Made by a program: the position numbers and the translations under genes. A stretch of DNA of 64,000 bases from JBMTVN01 sp046047235 (GTDB lineage: Bacteria; Verrucomicrobiota; Verrucomicrobiia; Limisphaerales; JAHDYP01). Where the stretch lies: NCBI GenBank assembly GCA_046047235.1, contig JBJOII010000004.1:1-64000 (forward strand). Direction: 5' to 3'. This document shows positions 45,870-55,438 of this stretch, piece by piece. The notes under the pieces were generated by a model. That model did not search any database, was not told the DNA's origin, and worked only from the letters and a program-made list of their open reading frames with translations. Position 1 is the stretch's first letter, and every line of letters starts with the position of its first letter.

Positions 45870-46811
45870 TCAGGCAACCTTGGTAGAACGTCGGGCAGAA
45901 GATTGCAGGCGCCGGATCAGGGCAGGAGCCACGAGCGCCACAAAAACAAATCCCGCCGTAATCAGTTTCAGGTCGTTCGGGTTCAACCCCCACCTGAGAG
46001 CAATGGCCACCAGAAGGCGGAAGAGCAACGACCCCATCACGGCACCCGTAATCAGCAACCCCACCCGGCTGGAACCCACCAACGCTTCGCCGATGATCAC
46101 GCTGGCCAGCCCCCAAACCACCATGCCAATGCCCATCTGCACGTCGGCAAATCCCTGATACTGCGCCAACAACGCTCCGCCCAACGCAATCAGACCGTTG
46201 GAAAGCGCCAGCCCGAGGATCAGAATAAAGTCCACGCTGACTCCTAGAGCACGAATCATCTGGGGGTTGTCTCCCGTGGCCCGCATGGCAACCCCAAGGT
46301 CCGTTCTGAAAAAGACGTAGAGTGCCCCCCCCAATAGCACCACCACCAATAACGCAGTAAACAGCATCGCCAGATCACGAACGGCCACCTCCCAGCCAAA
46401 CAGCTGGACATAGTCACCCATATGGAAAGCCCGCGCAACGAGGCTCTCAGCCTGCGTGGCCAAGGTGGTTTGACTCATCAGGGGAATGTTGCTCTTCCCC
46501 ATGATGCGCAGGTTCACCGAATACAACGCGGTCATCACCAGAATACCGCTGAGCAGGCCGTTGATCTTAAACTTGGTGTGAAGCGTACCCGTAAGCATCC
46601 CGGCAACCAGCCCGGCAAAAAAGCCGGCGGCAGTCGCAGGTATAGGGGACCATCCATGGACCAGCAGCGTCGCCGTCACAGCCGCCCCCAAAGTGAAGGA
46701 ACCGTCAGCAGTAATGTCCGGGAAGTTAAAGATGCGAAAGCTCAGGTAAACCCCCAACGCAAGTAGCGCGAGGATCAGGCCAATTGTGGTTGCACCTAAA
46801 AGGAGGGTCAT
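45870..46811 (-). CDS. ABC transporter permease, TrpY-like
   Basis: 313 residues, about nine membrane segments, of the BPD_transp_2 family: LALLALGVYLSFRIFNFPDITADGSF, KINGLLSGILVMTALYSVNLRIMG, RTDLGVAMRATGDNPQMIRALG and LGWGLASVIIGEAL-like (VVWGLASVIIGEALVG). One permease is visible, so it would form a homodimer. Start GTCATG follows GGAG 7 bp upstream and lies 7 bp after the STAS gene stop. Function: membrane channel of the importer encoded with the adjacent ATPase and binding protein. Confidence 0.92.
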   Translation of the reverse strand: MTLLLGATTIGLILALLALGVYLSFRIFNFPDITADGSFTLGAAVTATLLVHGWSPIPATAAGFFAGLVAGMLTGTLHTKFKINGLLSGILVMTALYSVNLRIMGKSNIPLMSQTTLATQAESLVARAFHMGDYVQLFGWEVAVRDLAMLFTALLVVVLLGGALYVFFRTDLGVAMRATGDNPQMIRALGVSVDFILILGLALSNGLIALGGALLAQYQGFADVQMGIGMVVWGLASVIIGEALVGSSRVGLLITGAVMGSLLFRLLVAIALRWGLNPNDLKLITAGFVFVALVAPALIRRLQSSARRSTKVA

Positions 46812-46818
46812 GGCGGAT

Positions 46819-48069
46819 TCAGTCGTTCTTGGTCGGCTCAGAGATGTGGAAAGGACTCACCCAACAGGCGCCCCGCATCAAGTCGGTTTCTCCCACACCC
46901 TCAAACTGGCGATCGTCCGCCATCAAGTGCAGCACGGAACCGGCAGACTCACTGGCCAGCAGGTTCGATACTGCATCCCTCAGCACGATCCGGCCCTTCG
47001 GAATCGGCCGGTAAGGAAATACCGCAGCATGAAAATGGCCGAGCGCTTCTGTCCCTGGTCCCACCTTCCGCAGATACGGTTCCAAATCAGATGACGGCTG
47101 AGTAGCCGCAACCCCCGCGACGAGAAGCAGGTTGCGTTCACTCGATCTCTCCGTCGTGAATGCCAGCCACTCTCGCACCTCCGGAAACTCTAAAATGGGT
47201 TGCCCGGCCGCCAGCGTAGGTGAACGCTGCAGGGCCGCCCCCACAACACCCGCGCTCTCAGCCAAAATAACGAAGCCGCACCCGGCCTGGCCCGTGCGGG
47301 ACAGCGCAATATCCACCAGCCCTGAAAGGCTCAGCACCCCACGTTGGGACCGCGACGCCTCAAATCGGATCAGCCTGCCGAAGGCCCCTTGCGCAGAGAG
47401 CCCATAAAGTAGATCCAGCCGCGGCACCAGTTTCCCCTCCGCAACCTGGTGGTCCGGAACACTGCTGCCATCCGTCGGCATCGTCACCGCATGCCCGGCA
47501 ATGGCAAGCGACTCCCCAAAGCGGACCTCACGATCACCTGGAGCAGAAGCAAACGCCCCCAGCCCCACGGCCAGAAGATCTCCAGCACACGAAAGGGTAT
47601 GGATGGAGTCAGCAACCAGCCCCCCTAACGCAAGCGCCCCCGGATCACCATGCAAACTCAGGCCCAGCTCAGCATCCCGATCCAAATCATACTCCTGAAA
47701 TTGGCTGCCTTCCTGATCCCATTCCTTCGTCGCCAGGCAACTGGTTTCCGCCCCATCCTCCGGCTCTCGCTCGGCAACAAGCATCGAGGCTAACCCCGAA
47801 AGCTCCAGCACCTCGACCACGGCCGGCACGGGACGAATAACGCAAAGCTGCCCACGCGCAGCTGCAAGCTCCTTATACGCACCCAGAAGCACCCGCAGCC
47901 CGGCCGAACTCAGATAGCTCACCCCCCTGAAGTCCAGATCGATCTGATGATGCCCTGCGCGAATCGCGCTCTCTATCGAACGCCCCACGTGGTCCGCCCA
48001 GTTCGCATCCAAACGCCCATCCAGGACGAGCTCGTGTATACCATTCTTATCTCGGGCAGTGATTTGCAT
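46819..48069 (-). CDS. STAS-domain protein with large unknown C-terminal domain
   Basis: 416 residues. Residues 1-100 are a STAS/anti-sigma-antagonist domain (IHELVLDGRLDANWADHVG, FRGVSYLSSAGLRVLL with the Ser-Ser at the usual phosphorylation-loop position, LELSGLASMLV). The remaining ~300 residues are not recognised; they contain GDLLAVGLGAFASAPGD, GESLAIAGHAVTMPTDG, GFVILAESAGVVGAAL and EVREWLAFTTERSSERN, suggesting a conserved globular enzyme- or ligand-like domain. It sits between the binding protein (6 bp before) and permease (7 bp after), so it is cotranscribed with the transporter and may regulate it, as STAS domains do in SulP carriers (inference). Confidence 0.85.
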   Translation of the reverse strand: MQITARDKNGIHELVLDGRLDANWADHVGRSIESAIRAGHHQIDLDFRGVSYLSSAGLRVLLGAYKELAAARGQLCVIRPVPAVVEVLELSGLASMLVAEREPEDGAETSCLATKEWDQEGSQFQEYDLDRDAELGLSLHGDPGALALGGLVADSIHTLSCAGDLLAVGLGAFASAPGDREVRFGESLAIAGHAVTMPTDGSSVPDHQVAEGKLVPRLDLLYGLSAQGAFGRLIRFEASRSQRGVLSLSGLVDIALSRTGQAGCGFVILAESAGVVGAALQRSPTLAAGQPILEFPEVREWLAFTTERSSERNLLLVAGVAATQPSSDLEPYLRKVGPGTEALGHFHAAVFPYRPIPKGRIVLRDAVSNLLASESAGSVLHLMADDRQFEGVGETDLMRGACWVSPFHISEPTKND

Positions 48070-48075
48070 GGCGGA

Positions 48076-50094
48076 TCAGCGGCTGGGAGTTTGTTGTGCA
48101 ATTAGATCCTTGGGAAAGGTCAGGCCAAGCTGCTGCGCCTTGCTCATGTTAAGCCAAACCGTCTCTTCAGAGACATTCTCGATGGGTATCTCGGCGGGGC
48201 TTTCACCGCACAGCACCCGGGCTGCCGGCATGGCTGCGGCAACGCCTGGCTGATAAAAGCCCAACCCGATGCACGCTAGGGCGCCGCGCTCAGCTACCTC
48301 AGGTTCATCCACAAAAAGCGGAAGGCGTCCATCTGCCGCCACCTTCAAAACCGCGTCAAACCCCTGCCGAACCGTATTGTCACTCTGAATGTAAAGGGCG
48401 TCGACTTTACGGCTGGCTAAAGCCCGCCCCGCCTCCAGTATCTCAGCCGAATTGGCAACGCTGACCTCTTCCAGTTTGATTCCCGCCTGCATGAATAGGT
48501 CTCGGGCCACCCCCACAACCTTAACTGAATTCACCTCAGAGGCATTGTAGATGGTTCCCACCGAGCGAACTCCGGGGAGCACAGACCGGATGGCGTCCAC
48601 CATGGCCTGAACCGGGGGGAACGAGCCGATACCGGTGACGAAGGGCAGGTGGTTGGTGAAGGATTGCCCCACTCCCGCCGCTATTGGATCAGAACAACCC
48701 GTGAAAACGGTCGGCTTTTGCCGAATGATGCTGCACGCAGCAGAAATGACCGGCGTGCTGATAGGCACAATGAGATCCACATCCGACGCTTCGAGGTTCT
48801 GGATCATGCCCGGAATGTTGGCGATCTCACCCTGAGCATGGGTTGAACGAATCTCAAGGTTCCGCCCTTCCACGAAACCAAGCTCGCGCAGCCCGTCTAC
48901 AAGACCCTTGCGGCACAGGTCTGCCGCCTCATCCGGGGCAAAGTAAGCCACTGCAATTTTGTAAGTTCGTCCAGCCCGTGGTGTAGGTTTGATCTCCCGC
49001 TTCCCGGAAGCCGACATCACGGACAAGTTAGTGGCAGTAGCTGTGATAAACCCGTCTGCTTGATCACGCAGGTCAGCAGGGATCTCCCACTTGTCCTTCA
49101 AACCCGCCAAAACGGTTTCATTATATAAGAACATGCTTGGCACATAATTATCGATCGGCACCAGCGCAGGGTCCTTACCATCCAGAATGTCCGCAGCCAT
49201 GTCGCCGGTGTGCTCACCAATCCGCACGTAGTTGGCCCCCAGATCAAAGAGCGACCCGAGCTGGACCTGACCGGGAGTCGATGAAAAAGCCGGAATACGA
49301 GCTCGCTTACACGCGGCGATGACTTGGTGAGAAGCTACAATCACCGTGACATCCCCCGTCATCAGGATGCACTCCGCTCCCCGACCAATCACGGCGTTGG
49401 CCGCCTCAAGCACCCCCGAGCTGTTGTCCACGGTCGTATCAATCACTTGCAACCCCAGCTCACCACACACCTCCCGCACGAGTTTGGTCTGTGCAACGGA
49501 ATTCGCCTCAGCCGCGTTCCACACCAGACCGATCTTCTTGAGCTGCGAACGCATCTGCAGGGCCGTCTCCAGGATGCGTCTGATAGGTTGAATACAGCCG
49601 GAACCAACCAGATAGGGAGGGTGCATAAGATGGTTGGTCGCTGAAATTCCCACTCCGGCCGAGTAAGGGTCGGAAACCAGACCAAAAACATGCGGAGTCC
49701 GCGCCCCGGTCTGATTGGCGTTGGCTACGGTCTGAAGTGAAACCGTGCTGAGCGTGATCAGCATGTCAAACGACCCGTTAGATACCTCCTTCGCAATCGC
49801 GTTCGCCGTGCCAATATCCCCCTCGGGATTAAATCGCTGAATCCGCAACCGCCCCCCATCCCTGTAACCGCGGGCCGCCAGCGCCGTAAGCACTCCCTCA
49901 GCACCCTGTTCCAATACCTCAATGGAGGCATGCTGAACCATCGCCACTTTGACCACAGCCTTCGAAGACATCGCCTCACCTTTACCGGCGTTGCGCGACC
50001 CGCGGTCGGTGTAAAGCAATACCCCGGAGGCAAACAGCAGCAGCACAATGCCAAGCGATAGTTTTTTTAATGTATCCACCATGAACGCTGTCAT
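48076..50094 (-). CDS. Membrane-anchored ABC substrate-binding protein with two tandem binding domains
   Basis: 672 residues from ATG at 50094 (a second ATG four codons in is possible). The N-terminus is an uncleaved-looking anchor (LSLGIVLLLFASGVLLYTD) with no lipobox. Two full ABC_sub_bind (TrpX-like) domains follow: about 46-365 (VVKVAMVQHASIEVLEQ, GLVSDPYSAGVG, IGLVWNAAEANSV, CILMTGD) and about 385-665 (YKIAVAYFAPDEAADL, TGCSDPIAAGVG, VGTIYNASEVNSV, ALYIQSDNTV). The usual binding protein has one. It is the first gene of the operon and would present solute to the neighbouring permease. Two domains could bind two solutes or raise local concentration. Confidence 0.92.
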   Translation of the reverse strand: MTAFMVDTLKKLSLGIVLLLFASGVLLYTDRGSRNAGKGEAMSSKAVVKVAMVQHASIEVLEQGAEGVLTALAARGYRDGGRLRIQRFNPEGDIGTANAIAKEVSNGSFDMLITLSTVSLQTVANANQTGARTPHVFGLVSDPYSAGVGISATNHLMHPPYLVGSGCIQPIRRILETALQMRSQLKKIGLVWNAAEANSVAQTKLVREVCGELGLQVIDTTVDNSSGVLEAANAVIGRGAECILMTGDVTVIVASHQVIAACKRARIPAFSSTPGQVQLGSLFDLGANYVRIGEHTGDMAADILDGKDPALVPIDNYVPSMFLYNETVLAGLKDKWEIPADLRDQADGFITATATNLSVMSASGKREIKPTPRAGRTYKIAVAYFAPDEAADLCRKGLVDGLRELGFVEGRNLEIRSTHAQGEIANIPGMIQNLEASDVDLIVPISTPVISAACSIIRQKPTVFTGCSDPIAAGVGQSFTNHLPFVTGIGSFPPVQAMVDAIRSVLPGVRSVGTIYNASEVNSVKVVGVARDLFMQAGIKLEEVSVANSAEILEAGRALASRKVDALYIQSDNTVRQGFDAVLKVAADGRLPLFVDEPEVAERGALACIGLGFYQPGVAAAMPAARVLCGESPAEIPIENVSEETVWLNMSKAQQLGLTFPKDLIAQQTPSR

Positions 50095-50324
50095 CCCGTC
50101 CAGACCCCAGCCAACGCATCCCATACCGCCGTAGAATTCGACCTGAGAAAACCGCCTGAGAGCCAGACAACAGGACCCCATAGTGCGCGATCGGCGAACA
50201 GGGTGATATAGGACAGTTGCATGGTCTGAAGCTGCGCACCCCGCCCCTTCCCACCAGAAATCACCCCTCACCTCGTCGAACCCAATGCCGAAAGCCTGTT
50301 CCGGACAATGAAGGAAATAAAAAA

Positions 50325-50401
50325 TGGTCGGAGCGACAGGATTCGAACCTGCGACATCCAGCTCCCAAAGCTGGCGCTCTACCAGGCTGAGCTACGCTCC
50401 G
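50325..50401 (-). tRNA. tRNA-Pro (TGG)
   Basis: 77-nt cloverleaf on the minus strand: acceptor CGGAGCG pairs with CGCTCCG, followed by A and encoded CCA; D-arm AGCTCAGCCTGGTAGAGC; anticodon loop TTTGGGA (anticodon TGG); T-arm with GGTTCGAATCC. The gene lies between the ABC operon and a small plus-strand gene. Confidence 0.97.
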
Positions 50402-50518
50402 ACTAGAGGCGGGGGATTATGGAGGAAGCCCGCACGGCTGCAATGCCCAAATTGCATCGACGAAAGAAATCGGCATCCTGCCTGCTCTAATGCCCGCTGT
50501 TCGGAAGGACGCATAGAT

Positions 50519-50758
50519 ATGGCAACCAAGAAATGGATTCCAACGATGATCAGGGGACGAGGGCTAAAGACCATCAACGCCCTTCCCCCCCTGCCCGCAA
50601 AACCCCAAATGTCCTTGATAGGCAGGCTGTCTGAACCGCTCAAACGCCCCGTCTACCGCAAATTAACCGGCCCCGTCTGGCATGTACCCGGCTTCGCCCA
50701 GCTCTCAGCCCTCCAGTCCATGACCCCCAAAACCCAGAGCGACGAAGCCAAAGGCTGA
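50519..50758 (+). CDS. Small basic hypothetical protein
   Basis: 79 residues from ATG at 50519 with GGAAGGA 8 bp upstream. Rich in Lys/Arg/Pro (MATKKWIPTMIRGRGLKTIN, LKRPVYRKLTGPVWHVPG). The ribosome site and even composition argue for a real gene. Unrecognised. It is followed by a heptamer array and a convergent rsmD. Confidence 0.55.
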   Translation: MATKKWIPTMIRGRGLKTINALPPLPAKPQMSLIGRLSEPLKRPVYRKLTGPVWHVPGFAQLSALQSMTPKTQSDEAKG

Positions 50759-50811
50759 GCCGCTCCCTACCCACCCCATTTCAGGACACTGTCCTCTCCG
50801 AATACAGCACC

Positions 50812-50934
50812 GCCCTCAGCCCTCAGCCCTCAGCCCTCAGCCCTCAGCGCTCTGCGCTTACCGCTTCCCGCTTCCCGCTTCCCGCTTCCCGCTCACCGCT
50901 TCCCGCTCACCGCTTCGCGCTACGCGCTCACCGG
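50812..50934. repeat. Heptamer array (CCCTCAG then CCCGCTT / CGCTCAC units)
   Basis: Five CCCTCAG units change to CGCTCTG and CGCTTAC types and then to CCCGCTT, CCCGCTC and CGCTTCG variants, about 17 units in all. Its right end overlaps the last codons of rsmD, so the C-terminal residues of that protein are repeat-encoded. Confidence 0.9.
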
Positions 50935-51504
50935 CTCAAGAAACCGCATCAGGGAATCCCCGTGCTTCAGGCATCGCCTCTCCTTCCACCGATCCTCCGG
51001 TAGACTGAGCGTGTCCCGCCGCGAATGCCCCAGCACAAACAACCCACCCGGTGCCAACAACCCGGGCAATTGCACCTCATCCAAAAGCTTCTGGGCATCG
51101 GACTCGGAACGCTTCCCGACATTCTTCATCCCGTAAGGTGGATCAGCGAAGATCAGGTCGAATTTGGCTCCACTCTGTGCGAGTTGGTGCACGGCCGCGT
51201 AGGCATCCTGAACCCGCACCTGCAATAAGGACGCCTCCAAACCCGACTGACGCAGGTTGTCGCGAATGTAGCCTGCGTGACGTGAGGACAGCTCAACACA
51301 AAGCGCCTGCCTCGCACCACGGCTCAGTGACTCGAGACTGAGAGCTCCCGTCCCGGCAAACAACTCCAACACTGACGCCTCCAGCACCCGCTCGCCAAGG
51401 CTGTTGAAAATAGCCTGCCGCACCAGGTCAGGAGTGGGACGCACTGCCAAACCCTTGGGCACCTTCAACGTCCTGCCTCCCGCCGCTCCGCCAATAATTC
51501 GCAT
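50920..51504 (-). CDS. rsmD: 16S rRNA (guanine(966)-N(2))-methyltransferase
   Basis: 194 residues. RIIGGAAGGRTLKVPKG at the N-terminus, SAM-binding VLELFAGTGALSLESLSRGA (about 45-64), and the catalytic DPPY at residues 121-124 in DLIFADPPYG. RsmD methylates G966 of 16S rRNA during 30S assembly. The last residues (EPVSA) are encoded within the adjacent heptamer array, so the stop codon position may differ between strains. Confidence 0.93.
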   Translation of the reverse strand: MRIIGGAAGGRTLKVPKGLAVRPTPDLVRQAIFNSLGERVLEASVLELFAGTGALSLESLSRGARQALCVELSSRHAGYIRDNLRQSGLEASLLQVRVQDAYAAVHQLAQSGAKFDLIFADPPYGMKNVGKRSESDAQKLLDEVQLPGLLAPGGLFVLGHSRRDTLSLPEDRWKERRCLKHGDSLMRFLEPVSA

Positions 51505-51607
51505 GGCGAAACCCTACGACCACGACTGCAGCTCAGGCGAGCCGCCAGTTTGAACCGAAAAATTCCGACCGAAAAACAAACGTGAAGACCCAACGGCCAA
51601 AAACAAA

Positions 51608-51643
51608 TACGGATTCTGGGGACACCTGTCCCCAGAATCCGTA
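51608..51643. repeat. Dispersed 36-bp palindrome, copy C
   Basis: Perfect inverted repeat: TACGGATTCTGGGGACA, two-base centre CC, TGTCCCCAGAATCCGTA. Compared with copy A at 7574-7609 the stem bases differ in pairs, so pairing is conserved. It lies between the leftward rsmD and pseudopilin genes. Confidence 0.9.
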
Positions 51644-51688
51644 GCGCAAAAACCGACAACCGCGATGCTTTGAACCCAATACCCCGAC

Positions 51689-52537
51689 CTAATAAGCCCG
51701 GCTGGTGGTCCGCTCCTGCAACCAAATCATGTCCCGGTTGTTCGCTGACGGAATGTTCAACTGCAGCTCAACGTTCTTCTTCATTGGCGGGGTCGTCCTC
51801 CCATCCACCCACTTGCGAATCTCCGAATGGCCGTCGGCAAAATTCAACCCGCCCGCCCCGTTGTGATAACTCGCAGGGTAATCCACCAACATGATCGATC
51901 CCGCATTGTTCGGATACCCCGTCATGTCCACCACGAAGAAACCATCGTTAATGCTGTCCTCACGCTCGTCAATCAACAGCCAGTTTCCCGCCGGGCCCGG
52001 ATCAGTCATGTCCGAGGTCTTGCGGATAATCCGCCACTCCGTGCGACCATTCCATGCCGCCCCCGGTGTGTTCATCCAGTTGTTCATCGACATACTGCGC
52101 ACCCGCGGCAGCTTGCTCGCCATGTCCAGCGACTTGTCAGCCGGACAACGCCACACCGCAAGTGAGTCCAAATACGGCTGAATGTGACTCCGCTCCAGAT
52201 ACAGCGTGTTGGTGTTGTCCGAAGCCGAAGGTAGATCCATCCACCCCGCACACCAGGTGTTCGGGTAATGCTTGTCACCCGACCGGAAGTTCCCCTGGTC
52301 ATTCCCTCCGTTCGGCGGAACCTTCTCTTCGTTGTCCAAGGTATACATGGTCCACGCCAACCCCATCTGCTTCAGGTTGTTCAGGCACATTATACCCTGA
52401 GCCTTGCTCTTCGCCTTGGCCAGTGCCGGCAAAAGCATGCCAGCCAAGATGGCAATAATCGCGATCACCACCAGCAGCTCGATGAGCGTAAAAGCCTTCC
52501 CGTGAGTAGACCGATAAACAAGACGATGAATCTGCAT
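51689..52537 (-). CDS. Type II secretion/pseudopilin-like protein with H-X9-DG motif
   Basis: 282 residues. Prepilin cleavage/methylation segment [23 protein letters not shown] at about residues 14-37, then an Ala/Lys helix and [27 protein letters not shown]. The H-X9-DG motif is [16 protein letters not shown] near the C-terminus. It is the second such protein in the window, standing alone upstream of gapA's terminator. Likely inner-membrane or periplasmic after processing; its assembly partners are not in the window. Confidence 0.92.
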   Translation of the reverse strand: MQIHRLVYRSTHGKAFTLIELLVVIAIIAILAGMLLPALAKAKSKAQGIMCLNNLKQMGLAWTMYTLDNEEKVPPNGGNDQGNFRSGDKHYPNTWCAGWMDLPSASDNTNTLYLERSHIQPYLDSLAVWRCPADKSLDMASKLPRVRSMSMNNWMNTPGAAWNGRTEWRIIRKTSDMTDPGPAGNWLLIDEREDSINDGFFVVDMTGYPNNAGSIMLVDYPASYHNGAGGLNFADGHSEIRKWVDGRTTPPMKKNVELQLNIPSANNRDMIWLQERTTSRAY

Positions 52538-52627
52538 AAGCGGAACAACTTGAATGTGTAAGCATGCTTAAACCACATCTCTCCGCCTCGCGTCACTGGG
52601 CTTTTGAGGGCACATGCCCCCCGCCAA

Positions 52628-52659
52628 ACAAAAACGGCGACCCGGTTCTCAGGTCGCCG
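52628..52659 (-). terminator. Intrinsic terminator of gapA
   Basis: On the minus strand CGGCGACC, a 9-base loop and GGTCGCCG form an 8-bp GC-rich stem followed directly by TTTTTGTTT. It lies about 30 bp after the gapA stop codon, in the right orientation. Confidence 0.92.
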
Positions 52660-52687
52660 TCGAGAAGAGAAAAGATTCGACAGGGTC

Positions 52688-53770
<1,083 letters not shown>

Positions 53771-53790
53771 TCAGTCCAAACCGAACAGGC

Positions 53791-53818
53791 ATGTTATCGG
53801 GGCAGTGGAGACCGTCAA
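53791..53818 (-). promoter_or_regulatory. Putative sigma-70 promoter of gapA
   Basis: On the minus strand TTGACG, a 16-bp spacer and TAACAT (4 of 6 matches to TATAAT), about 54-80 bp upstream of the gapA start. Confidence 0.55.
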
Positions 53819-53903
53819 CAGCATTCCCCACCCCTTCGACACGGTATTTGCTGAATTCATGCTTTTGACAAGTTGCCGTGTCAGACGGATGGTAGGCTTC
53901 GTC

Positions 53904-54722
53904 ATGAATGCGGTCACCGACCCCGGTCAAGTCAGGCCACCCGCGGTGGCGGGACGCTTCTATCCTGCTCAGGCCAAAGCACTTGAATCAGAAGTTGACT
54001 GCCTGCTGGCAGAGGCCGAAACCACAGCCATCGCCCAGCCCAAAGCCCTCATCGCCCCACACGCGGGCTACCTCTTCTCAGGCCCCATCGCCGGAACCGC
54101 CTTCTCCACCTGGACCAGCTCCCGCCAACACATCGAACGGGTTGTCCTCATCGGCCCCTCCCATTACCACAACTTCCCAGGTATCTGCGTCAGTTCAGCC
54201 CACGCCTTCGGCGTTCCCGGCGGTCCAGTAACCGTCGACCGCGACGCCGTCCAACAGCTTACCCGCCGCGGCCTGGTCAAAATCAATGATGCCGCCCACG
54301 CACCAGAACACGCACTGGAGGTGGAACTCCCGTTCCTGCAAGCTCAACTACCTGATTTCCAAATAGTTCCACTCCTCGTAGGCCAGGCCCCCGGCAAACA
54401 GGTCGCCGAAGTCCTCGATGCCGTCTGGGGCGGCACCGAAACGGTGGTGGTCGTCAGCTCCGACCTCAGCCATTACCTCGATTACGCCAGTGCCCGTGAA
54501 ATGGACGGCGAAACCCGGGTCGCCATCGAGGAACTCAACCCCGACCCCATCGACGAAACACACGCCTGCGGCTCGAAGGCCATTCAGGGCCTGCTGGAGA
54601 TCGCCAAACATCGACAACTGGAGGTCTCTACCCTGGACCTGAGGAATTCCGGCGACACCGCCGGCCCCCGGGACCAGGTCGTCGGATACGGAGCCTGGGC
54701 TTTCACTTGCACCGCACCCTAA
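53904..54722 (+). CDS. MEMO1/AmmeMemoRadiSam system protein B family
   Basis: 272 residues from ATG at 53904 (an ATG five codons upstream is also possible). VRPPAVAGRFYPAQ, LIAPHAGYLFSGPIAGTAF, VVLIGPSHYHNF, EHALEVELPFLQ and VVVSSDLSHYLDY match MEMO family proteins, whose histidines bind metal in a dioxygenase-like fold. In many prokaryotes the gene clusters with AMMECR1 and radical-SAM genes; none are visible here, and instead an ABC ATPase and FtsX-like permease follow within 25 bp. The function is unknown. Confidence 0.9.
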   Translation: MNAVTDPGQVRPPAVAGRFYPAQAKALESEVDCLLAEAETTAIAQPKALIAPHAGYLFSGPIAGTAFSTWTSSRQHIERVVLIGPSHYHNFPGICVSSAHAFGVPGGPVTVDRDAVQQLTRRGLVKINDAAHAPEHALEVELPFLQAQLPDFQIVPLLVGQAPGKQVAEVLDAVWGGTETVVVVSSDLSHYLDYASAREMDGETRVAIEELNPDPIDETHACGSKAIQGLLEIAKHRQLEVSTLDLRNSGDTAGPRDQVVGYGAWAFTCTAP

Positions 54723-54745
54723 GCACCCCCACCCTACCGGCGGTC

Positions 54746-55438
54746 GTGCCCACACTCCATATCCAGAACCTCCAGAAACGCTTCCGCAGCCCCAACGGAG
54801 ACAATCACCTCATCCTCGACCTGCCGGAACTGAAACTGGAACCAGCCGAGCAAATCGCCCTCCGCGGCGAAAGCGGCTCCGGTAAATCAACGCTCCTTCA
54901 CCTTATCGCCGGCATCCTCGCCCCGGATCAGGGCTCCATCCAAATCCAGGGACACGACATCACAACGCTGCCCGAAGCCGACCGCGACCGGTTCCGCGCA
55001 CGCCACCTCGGCATCGTCTTCCAGACATTTAACCTGCTCCAGGGACTCACCGTCCTCGAAAATGTCCTTCTCGGCATGACCTTCGGCGACTCCAAACCCA
55101 ACCCCACGAACGCCAAAGACCTCCTGCACCGCATGGGACTCTCCCACCGGCTCCACCATCACCCCCGACAACTCTCCAGCGGCCAACAACAACGCGTCGC
55201 CGTCGCCCGCGCTCTCGCCGGCCAACCTTCCCTCGTGCTCGCCGATGAACCCACCGGCAACCTGGACCCGCGCAACGCCTCGGAGGTGATCCAACTCCTC
55301 CAGACCACCTGCCGCGAAACCGGAGCCGCACTCCTGCTCGTCAGCCACGACCCCGCCGTGCTCAACGGCTTCGAACAAGTCGAGAATTTCGCCGAAATCA
55401 ACCGGGCCCTGACCCGAGCAACGGAGGCACCCCAATGA
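54746..55438 (+). CDS. ABC transporter ATPase, LolD/MacB type
   Basis: 230 residues from the GTG at 54746, chosen because the domain begins at once (PTLHIQNLQKRF); a TTG at 54707 overlapping the MEMO gene is an alternative. Walker A LRGESGSGKSTLLHL, Q-loop VFQTFNLLQGLT, signature LSSGQQQRVAVARALA, Walker B LVLADEPTGNLD. The type works with FtsX-fold permeases that extract lipids, lipoproteins or export small molecules rather than import. Coupled to the permease by ATGA overlap. Confidence 0.93.
   Translation: MPTLHIQNLQKRFRSPNGDNHLILDLPELKLEPAEQIALRGESGSGKSTLLHLIAGILAPDQGSIQIQGHDITTLPEADRDRFRARHLGIVFQTFNLLQGLTVLENVLLGMTFGDSKPNPTNAKDLLHRMGLSHRLHHHPRQLSSGQQQRVAVARALAGQPSLVLADEPTGNLDPRNASEVIQLLQTTCRETGAALLLVSHDPAVLNGFEQVENFAEINRALTRATEAPQ

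Noticed and set aside
53865..53893. Promoter for the MEMO gene at TTGACA
   Set aside because: The element at the right distance (GATGGT) is a poor -10 and would lie inside the likely 5' end.
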